DNA from: Diplodia intermedia
Taxonomy: Eukaryota; Ascomycota; Dothideomycetes; Botryosphaeriales; Botryosphaeriaceae
Reading direction: 5' to 3'
NCBI GenBank assembly: GCA_021495925.1
Contig: JAKEKT010000050.1
Location: 62,001-126,000 of the forward strand
DNA length: 64,000 nucleotides
Shown: positions 56,255-64,000 of the stretch, in pieces
How the letters are laid out: every line of letters begins with the position of its first letter
How positions within the stretch are numbered: the first letter of the stretch is position 1
Translations under genes and position numbers: made by a program
Notes under the pieces: model-generated
What the model was told of the DNA's origin: nothing
Seen by the model: only the letters and a program-made list of their open reading frames with translations
Databases searched by the model: none

Positions 56255-59044
56255 TCAGGCGTTGTACCCCTCAAGTGCCGCCCGAATCAGCTCCATTAAC
56301 TCTACATCACCGTAGGTTTCGGCCACCAAGTATGCTTCGGAGAGAGAGTCGTTACTGATCCTTCCTGTTTCAAGCAACATGTCTGCTATTCTCGTCTTTC
56401 CATGTGCTGCTGCGAACAAGATCGGCGTCATGGGGAAGTCCACAAAGTATCTTGCCATGTCCATGAAGCCCCTGACATCTCTTTTCGCCGCCGCTTTGTC
56501 TTGTGGAAGAGCCCTGAAGAAAGCTGACGTTTGAGAATGGTCTTCCTCCTTTCTCGGGTCCACGTCCAGCTTCGGCGAGCTCAAAAGCACCCGTATCACC
56601 TCTTCATCACCATCGCATATAGCCTTTGTGAAGAAAGTGTGCCGACTTCCACGCAAACGCCCGTTTGGGTTTGCATTTCCCGTGGTCAAAAGGAAACGCA
56701 TCATTTCAAGATGACGGTGCTCGATGGAATACATCAAAGGAGTCCGACCCGAAGAATCTTGTTCCTCTACATCAGAGGTAGGCAAGAGCATCCTTGCAAT
56801 TTCGACGTGGCCTGATTGCGCGACATACGAAAGCGGGCTTCGATCGTTCTAGCAATCTCCGTCAATGAATTCTTTGTGAGAAGAGTCTAGGAGGCGGAGC
56901 AGGCGCACTGTAGTCCCGTCACCGTGGCGGGCAGCTTGGGTGAGCGGAGAAAGCTTTCGAATCAAATCTACGAGGAATCTATGCATATAGTCGACACCTT
57001 TTCTGAAGCGTGTACAACATTTCGAGGACGGGTTGAGCGACTTCTTTCAGATGACTGCCTCCCCCCGTATATTCTTCCGCGAGCTCTTCAAGATATGGTG
57101 CAAATGCGGGATTACGTAGCATTTTGTTGAGGAGTGCCCGGAAAATTCCAAGAAGCGTTTTCTGAAGCGGTGTGCCGCGTCCGTGAATGAAGAAGCCGGA
57201 AACGAGTTCGTTCGTGTTTCGACAAAGGCGTCGCGATTCCTCGTACGCGTACTTCATGGTGGTTGATTTCCCTGAGCCTGGTTTTCCTTTGGTCCAGACC
57301 GTACCTCTAGGTGCGTCCATCCATTTCTTGTAGTCCGAGTCTCGTAGTATCCAGTCGCAGGTGTTCCTCTCTAGAGCTATTTCAATCATTCGTGTATCCT
57401 GTTCCGGGAACGCAAGGGACTGGAGACACGCTTTCAAAGCTTTGATTAAGCGAAGAACATTCGGTAAGTAGATTGTAACTTACTCGTCCTCAATTCTTCT
57501 TGCTCAACTGTGTTTTCAAGCAATTCTTGCTCATTGAATTCTTCGTAGGTCATCTTGAGGTTGTCCTTGCTTGCGGTGGTTTTCCTTGTAGCCATTTTGC
57601 CTAAGCGAATAAGAACAAGCATGAGAAACTGGTGGCGTTTACTTGCCATTTATTTCTTCGTCCTCAGCTGCGCGGTCATGTATTTGACTAAAGCCACTCA
57701 TCACATTTTTGATGTGACGAACCACTGTTTGATAAGGGCCGTCATCACGTCTCGGAAACTTGACCATTTCTGAATGGTCACGATTGATCGGATACTTTTT
57801 CCTGTAACCTGCGGTTGCTGAGGACGGATAAACAAGCGTGGCGAGCGGGCCGTCCATCCGCCATTTGTCCGCGCTCTAGATTGAGTCAGAAAGTGAAGCA
57901 TTCTGATTTGTCCAAGCGGAAGCCCTACCTGACGTGCAGTGGGCGATTTTTCCGTTTCGTAGAAAGACACAATATCCTGTTGGAAATCTCCAAAAAATGG
58001 TTGGAAACTCTTTCTTGTGCCGTTCCAAGATCATGGAACTTTTGCTCAGTGTATGAAGCAATGCTTCATTCGGCTGACCACGAACGAGCGGAACCAATGA
58101 TTCGATCGCCATCCCTTCGTGAGGAACACCAAAGCAGTATATTAATCGAATCGAATGCATAGTAGCTTTATCGGCATCATCAGACTGATCTAAAGCGATA
58201 ACACCCTTCCAGATTGTTTTTTTAACGGCCGTTGGTGCGATGTCCCACTCATGCCAGGTGTCTCACCTGTTTGATGACCAGCCCACCTAAGCTGTGTCCG
58301 ATAAGGACAAGCGGTCTTGCCGAAGTAAGCCCCTACGTTGGTTCAGAATCCTGTCGAATGTGGATGTGGCGTGGAAGGGAAATGAAACAATGAGTAAGTA
58401 AACAGAAGCTTACAGCGGCGTCAGTCCGGACATCCTGAATACCCATGAAGAGACTTCTTCCCCAGTCCTGCAGGGTTTGGAAAGAAGTACTGTTCACCAG
58501 CTTAGTGTCGTAGCCATAGACCAGGATCCTTGCGGCGGGGACGTCGACGGAAAGGCCGTCCCGAAGCCACATGAAGAGGCCTCCCTTCCTTTTGAAAGAG
58601 CCAAACGCGTGGCCGTTCAGACCAGATAAGGCAACACAGCTAATCAATATCAGCACTTCCCAAGTTGACGGAGCTGGGTATTTACTCAAAAGAACAATTC
58701 CTATCGTCGTTACGATGCAGTGGTGTGAAACCAACGAAGTGTGTATCAAACGTGAGCGTATCCGGGGACAGATCTTCATCGTCATCTTCGGAGGTTTCTT
58801 TGATCAGCTCAAATTCCCACTCTGACCTGCATTCGTCGGAAAGAGCAGGTGGCAGTTCCACGAAATCCAAAGTCGCAATGCGCTTGCGGTTGTCGTACGG
58901 ACTGCGCGCCACCGAGCGTATCTTCACGCCGGCAACGTCGGGTAGCCCAAGCGTGCTTCCAACGAGGTGACGGACGGACTTTGCATCGCCGATATCTTCA
59001 GGGATGCCTCGGAGCCTGAAGATTTTTTGACCGTGCGTCGTCAT
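56255..59044 (-). pseudogene. decayed NLR: hydrolase, NACHT fragment, ankyrin repeats
   Basis: A start at 59044 leads into a well-known fungal layout. Exons that stay in phase are 58686-59044, 58414-58639, 58267-58332 and one from 58205 downward. They hold the N-terminal block (DTHFVGFTPLH), SGLNGHAFGSFKRKGG, and the serine-hydrolase motif LIGHSLGGLVIKQ of the SERAC1/SesB-like family. Later parts hold HSEMVKF, a Walker A (TKGKPGSGKSTTMKY) and ankyrin repeats (SPLSYVAQSGHVEIARMLL, then GRTPLMYSIEHRHLEMMRFL). Breaks: a one-base shift at an A6 run (57992-57997), loss of the NACHT middle including Walker B, stop codons near 56970, and a TAG just before the first ankyrin motif (about 56850). Intact homologs are incompatibility or immune-type receptors; this copy should not give a full protein. 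The last ankyrin exon (56255-56791) remains open. Confidence 0.8.
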
Positions 59045-59775
59045 CGTGAAACGGCTGCTTCGTAGCTCTTGAACATCTCGACAATGCTGTGCTGTTGCAA
59101 AGATGAAAATCGAGTTTTTTTTTTTTTGAAAGCTGTACAGCAAAACGAGAAACAAGACTTAAGAATACAAACGCAATGGGGGGGCCAACCACGCCACTTA
59201 AAGCGTTTCGCGAACTTAGCCTTGCAGGCAGTGCATCCAACCAGTTCGCAATGATTGGGCATCGTCGGTCGCAGCTGACGGTCTTTGCCCTAAATAGGGC
59301 TTGCCTGCAGGCTGTGCGCGCATCTTTGCGTAGTTCTTAAGTGCAGAAACAATGACATGCGTGTCGATGTAATTGCCTTCCGCAAAATCGCAAATCAGCT
59401 CCGTGCAGAGGAGAGTGTTGACGTTGGACTCCTTATGATGCGATATCTTTCGAAAGAAGTTGCAAGTAGGCCCAATTGTTTTGTCACTTGCCATGTTGCT
59501 GCCTGCTTTTGATAATCTCTCACTCTGATAAAACGGGATCAATAACCTCTCTCTGAAGTGTAATTGCATCATGGTAGCTTGTCATGAACGATTTATGAGG
59601 GAGAAAAAAAAAAGCGAAGTCTTGTTTCCATCTTCTGAGCATTAGAACACGAACACATGCGCGAGCAAAAGAGAAAATCCACAACAGAAAGCATGAACAA
59701 AGCACACTTACTTCCCACATCCCCTTACATCCACTCCACCCGCTGCACCCCACCCCACCAAACCAACCCCCCACC
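59045..59775. other. intergenic upstream of the NLR relic
   Basis: Holds a T10 run near 59115-59126 and a minus-strand frame (59216-59572, 118 codons from a true ATG) with no recognisable domain. It could be a small gene but has no further support. Confidence 0.45.
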
Positions 59776-62700
59776 TCAAAGCCCAAACAAATCCACACCC
59801 TCCCGATACCCCAAATCTGCACCACACACGCACATAGTCAGCGCACACATCCCAACCACCACAAGAACCGAGAAAGGAGCACTCACCCTTCAACCCGGGC
59901 ACCGCCCACGCCCTCACGACGCCGCCCTCGCCACAAACGAAAACCCCCGCGCCATCCCCGGCCTCGAACAACTCCCTCTCCAGCACCTCTTCCCCCTCCT
60001 CCCTTTCCCTCTCCTCTCCCTCCTTTCGATCCCCCGCGACGACCAAATCCCTCCTCCTCACCCACGCGACCCTCACCTGCCCCCTGCCCCTCTCCACCGC
60101 CTGCTCCAGCTCCCATTTCAAGAACCCCCCTTCTCCTCCTTCATCATCATCATCATCATCATCATCCCCGACCTCAGCCTCAGCCTCTCCCATCTCGTCC
60201 CCGTCCTCGCCCTTGCCCTCGCCCTCGCCCTTCCCCGACGCCGCCGCCGCCGCCGCCGCCGACCCCTCAACAACAACAACGACCCTTACAGGCGTCGGAT
60301 CCGCGCACAGCAGCACGCGCGCGACGAGGGCGTAGCCGCGCGCCACGGCCTCGGGCCCGCCGGCGAGGACGAGGGAGATGCGGGAGAAGAAGAACGAGGA
60401 CGACGAGGACGAGGACGACAAGGGTCGATGCGGTTGAGCGGCTGCGACGACGTTGACGGCGTCATCATCGTCGTCGTCGTCGATGGTGAAGACGCCGCAG
60501 CCGTGGTAGATGATGGGGCCGAGGGGGCCGCGGGCGGAGAGGGCGGTTGAGCCGGTGGGGAGTTGGGATAGGAGGGCTGTGAAGGGGTCGGTGGTGGGGG
60601 TGGCGGCGGTGGCGGTGGAGGAGGAGGAGGGGGGTGGTTGGGGTTGTGGATGTGGTGGGGCTGGGACGGTGATGTCGAAGGTGCCGTCGAGGCCGTCGCG
60701 GAGGCTGTGGCTTAGGCTCTCGCGGCGGTTGGGGGTGGTGATGGTGGGCGTGGGGGAAGAAATTTCGGGGAGGGAGGGGAAGCGGGTCGTTAGCGGGGAT
60801 ACGGGGGCGCTGGGGGAGGTGGGGCGATGAGGATCGGCGTGGTGGTGGTGGTGATGGTGGTGGTGGTTGTGTTTGGGGGCAGGTAGAAGGGGCCGTGTGG
60901 GAGTGAGGGATCTGACGAGCATGCGTTCCGGTAGGTGGAAGCCGAGCTGCAGGTACTGGCACGTCCCCAATCCGAGAGTAGACTGTCCTTCTGGCAAGGC
61001 GAAGGTGTAGGTTCGGGTGTTGGAAGAGGTGTCTTGCCGCGTGACGAGGCGGATGGGTACCCATCTATTTTTACGTAGTGTGAGCTGACCATCGCCTTCG
61101 TCGTGACGGTTCCGGGATTCTGCTCGCGCTTTCGTGGCGAATGCGGCATTTTTCCTGATGTAGTCGGCGGTTCTCTCTGTGACAACTCCAAGGATGCATT
61201 CTACAGACAAGGTCAGCTTGAAAGACTCCGGTGGGTTCTGGCTGACTTACCATCCAGTTTCTGGTAAGCATAGGAATCGTGGATGGTTGCGAACTCGTCA
61301 CTTGTCCCCTGGTGTGCTTTGCCTGCATGACCAAGAATCCCCACCTTGCCGCCAGGATGCCAGGATAAGACGCTGGTTACGTCGTACACTCTGCCATCGA
61401 CAACGATCCAACAGTCTTCTTCCCTATCATGCTGTTCGATCTCTTCTCTTGTGAACTGCTTCTGTGGAGCTGTAACCTGACGTCTCGCGTTTTCGACATC
61501 AATCTCAGTACTCGGCTTCATCCATCCTCCGTCGGCAATCCCTGGCTCGACTGGATGTTCGAAGAGGATCGAAGGTACATCTGTATCTTCACTATCCGTG
61601 ATGCTCGTTTTAACAACGTACCAGCTGTTGTTCATTAAACCCAACACATTCCAATCTGCCTTTTCCGGCTGCGTGGTCTTGGAAACGTTGAAGCAGCGCA
61701 CGGTGATGCTCTTTGCCCGGAGGAAATGCAAAAGCTCGACATCAACGTGCCAGTGCAGCCAAGTCCAGAACTTATTCCCGTGCCTAATGGGGTAGTCAGG
61801 GTATTGACGGATGCAATAGAGCCAGGTTTGTCCATCGTCGAGAGACAGCTCCACACGCTGGACTTCATTCCCGCCGCCATCATAAGCGAACCCGGCGATG
61901 CGATAGCTTTGACCCTTCTGCACCTGGGCGAATGGAATCTTTTCCCCGTGTGCCGGCTTGACGATGACCGAATTAAGGGTCTGCTCGTTGCAGACAGTGC
62001 TCGAAAGGTGGAACAAAGCATCGGCAAACTCGCCGTCCTTCTCAGTCACAAAGCTTGGAAGAAGCCTGTTGTCCCAGACGTGATAGTGCGAGTCGTTCTC
62101 CCGATCACTGACCCATATGTTTTCAAGCCACTTAACGCTGCGCTCGCCAACATATCCTGGGACTATGAGGCGGAGAGGATAGCCTTGGTCTGGCGGAAGA
62201 GGTGCGTCGTTCATTTCCATGGCCAACAAGACATCATTCTTGGGGTCCATTGCGTATTCCAAAGGAAGGCACGTCGCGTACTTGCCCTCACTCGGCTCTT
62301 CTGCTCCCTCGAAATGGACCCAGAAGCGCCTGCTGTCGCCCTGTGGCGTGTCCTGTGACACGCCTGCAGAGAGCAGCACGTCATGGAGGAGCGGACCTTT
62401 CCAAAAGGCGCAACCCACCGCACCAGCCCCCCATCCGAAGCCTTTGCTTTTCCTGGTTACATTGAGCTCCTTGCGCCGATTCCCAGCAGATGCAAGCATC
62501 ACAGGGATATTAATAGTGCTGAAGCTGTTCTTCAGCTCATCCATCGACAGGGTCAGTTTTCCGCCTTGGATCACGAGCTTGTGGTGTTCCCACGACAGGC
62601 GCGGGACCGGGCCATGGTTGCGCACATAATGCAGCTCATTGGGTGTGATAAGGCCAGGGTCGAACAGGTGGGAGAGACTGGGTTCGGCGTTCAAGGGATG

Positions 62701-63513
62701 GTTGCCGGTCAGGCGAATCAGATGCGACGATCGCGGGAGCCAATTGTCAGGGGTAATCTGGTCGCGGTCGTCGACGGAAATCTGCGTGCGATGGATCCCA
62801 TGATGCGGGGATGTGCCTTTGCCGTCGTTGACTTGAAGCTGTGAAATGTAATCCCTCTCATGCCGGACGCTGCAGAGAAGCGCAATCTCTTGTGGCGAGT
62901 ACTTGCCGAGCAACTTGTCCGGCTCGGGATCCTGGAGACCAGCGGGGCCGCTCTGCTCGATCCCGGAATCGTATCCGGTGTCTTCGATTCCAAAGTAGGC
63001 GCTGTTATGCTTCTTCTCACCGCGGGATCTTCTCCACTCATGCTCTTGCTGGTTGCTTCTCGGATCAAGCTTGGATTTTCCCAGTTGCATCCTCTCGACA
63101 TTGGCCGGTGGATGGTCGGCACTCTTTCTCAAGCCCTCCGGTGTTTCAAGAACATGTCTACCGTTCTCGGACAACGCCTACAGTAGATTAGCCCCCTTGC
63201 ATCCAAGTGAAAGCGGGGTACAATCTGAAACGGAGGTCAAGCAGGTATAAATGCCTACCTCTGTGTCTCTTAAGATGTCGCGAAGAGTGATGACTTCTCC
63301 ACGCATCGCCCGTTCTTGGCGGCCCTGTCGAAACCTCTCCAAGCCTCCATGCTCATTGTCGTGCTGATGAGTTATGCCGGCCTTGACGCCCTGGCCACCT
63401 TTGAGGCCAATGAAATGCTTTGGCCCGGATGCCCAGTCGGGCTCGTTGGCAATGTCGTCGGCAGACGAGCCGGGATGCTGGCGCACACTGACTGTCCACG
63501 AAAGCGGCGGCAT
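59776..63513 (-). CDS. nitrate-reductase-like protein with altered active sites
   Basis: Exons (minus) 63259-63513, 61251-63177, 59887-61200 and 59776-59816 give 1178 residues, about 200 to 300 more than usual fungal nitrate reductases. The N-terminus (VSVRQHPGSSADDIANEPDW) is typical of them. The molybdopterin domain (about 230-620) is complete in outline (HLIRLTGNHPLNAEPSLSHL, ELHYVRNHGPVPRL, RSVKWLENI, then INSVIVKPAHGEK-like). But the molybdenum-ligand motif CAGNRR reads SAGNRR (Ser315), and the DHG before the substrate-site proline reads DQG. The cytochrome b5 domain keeps both heme ligands (HPGG at 692, IHD at 718). The FAD/NAD part has RSLT (Leu826) for RSYT, no GGTGITP motif, and long Ser, Asp, His and Glu runs; it still ends like the family (VCGEGG, DLGYREGVDLF). 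Normal nitrate reduction is doubtful. Confidence 0.85.
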
Positions 63514-64000
63514 TTTCAGGGCATGCGGCGAATCGATTGTTTCAGGTCGGAGGAATTGATGGAGACAACAATGCGAGAGGAGGGGGCCCCCCTTTGTTGT
63601 CGAATTCCAGTTCGGCCATGACGTCAGTGAGCATCGCGCTAGAGGGCGGCATCCTGTGGTCGAGGCTAGACAGAACCAGCAGTCTCTAACGTCGATAGGC
63701 ACCCGCTCCCGAACGAGACAGCGTTGAAGAGATGGAGAGCACGGAAAACGGAGGCGGGCGGTGATGCGATGCTGAAACGCCACGACGGGGGCGGCATCCT
63801 TCGGCTGCACGACCACGGGCCGGACCGCACCGGCTCCTTCACGGGCACCCGTGCAAACGACAGCTCTTGGACGAGATGTGATGGCATGGAATGGTGTTGA
63901 GTCGCGGAGGGGCGAGGCGCCGATCTCCCGATCTCCCGTGGAGCCACAGAGCACTCGATGACGCAGTTGCCGTTTTAGTCAGCCGAGCCACGAGCCCGCA
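63514..64000. promoter_or_regulatory. upstream region of the nitrate-reductase-like gene
   Basis: The minus-strand frame stays open upstream for about 145 codons, but the family N-terminus begins at 63513, so this part is probably 5' flank. No clear GATA cluster of the type that controls nitrate genes was seen. Confidence 0.4.

Noticed and set aside
57440..57650. GC-AG intron in the NLR relic near 57601-57646
   Set aside because: A second solution with a normal GT donor (57642) and an AAG acceptor (57585-57586) also keeps the frame, so a GC donor is not required here.
1..64000. CRISPR arrays, bacterial operons or ribosome-binding sites
   Set aside because: The window is eukaryotic with spliced genes, and no spaced direct repeats of that type are present.

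Overview
The window looks like nuclear DNA of a filamentous ascomycete (Pezizomycotina). Genes carry short introns of about 45-130 bp with GT..AG ends, coding DNA is GC-rich at third positions, and the gene set is fungal: a translation factor EF-3, a Whi5-type repressor, a Pbi2-type protease inhibitor, RRG7, and an NLR-like hydrolase/NACHT/ankyrin relic. No genus can be named from the sequence alone. Exon coordinates were assembled by hand from splice sites and checked by reading phase; in the evidence fields 'exons' lists them in window coordinates.

Layout. 0-3.3 kb: two tandem F-box-like paralogs (minus), the first cut by the window edge. 3.8-6.0 kb: the cyclin subunit of CTD kinase I (plus). 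7.0-9.9 kb: a PWI/CCCH/RRM protein of the RBM26/27-Rmn1 type. 10.5-13.3 kb: EF-2 with two micro-exons. 14.5 kb: a 169-bp element with 47-bp terminal inverted repeats and TA ends. 14.9-20.2 kb: an acyl-CoA ligase, a macrodomain hydrolase and a methyltransferase-like protein. 20.5-22 kb: two small membrane-anchored hypothetical genes. 22.6-24.4 kb: acetyl-CoA hydrolase/CoA-transferase (ACH1). 26.6-28.4 kb: Whi5-like. 29.1-32.8 kb: BMS1. 33.3-33.8 kb: a 70-residue I9/Pbi2 inhibitor. 33.8-37.3 kb: a gene-poor, repeat-bearing stretch. 37.3-40.6 kb: EF-3. 43.3-44.8 kb: a lysine/glutamate-rich disordered protein. 45.1-45.8 kb: a RING-like protein with internal repeats. 46.0-48.6 kb: a large multi-pass membrane protein. 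49.8-53.4 kb: PMS1. 53.6-54.9 kb: RRG7. 55.2-55.7 kb: MED21. 56.3-59.0 kb: a decayed NLR gene. 59.8-63.5 kb: a nitrate-reductase-like protein that has lost key active-site residues.

Most of the window is housekeeping: translation elongation (EF-2, EF-3), ribosome assembly (BMS1), transcription (CTK2, MED21), nuclear RNA turnover (Rmn1-like), cell-cycle control (Whi5), mismatch repair (PMS1) and mitochondrial metabolism (ACH1, RRG7). The accessory material lies at the two ends, in the 20-22 kb patch and around 43-49 kb.

The most unusual object is the nitrate-reductase-like gene at 59.8-63.5 kb. It keeps the molybdopterin fold and both heme ligands of the cytochrome b5 domain, but it has serine where the molybdenum-binding cysteine is expected and a strongly altered flavin/NAD(P)H half. 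It sits beside a broken NLR gene, so the right end may be a rapidly changing region.
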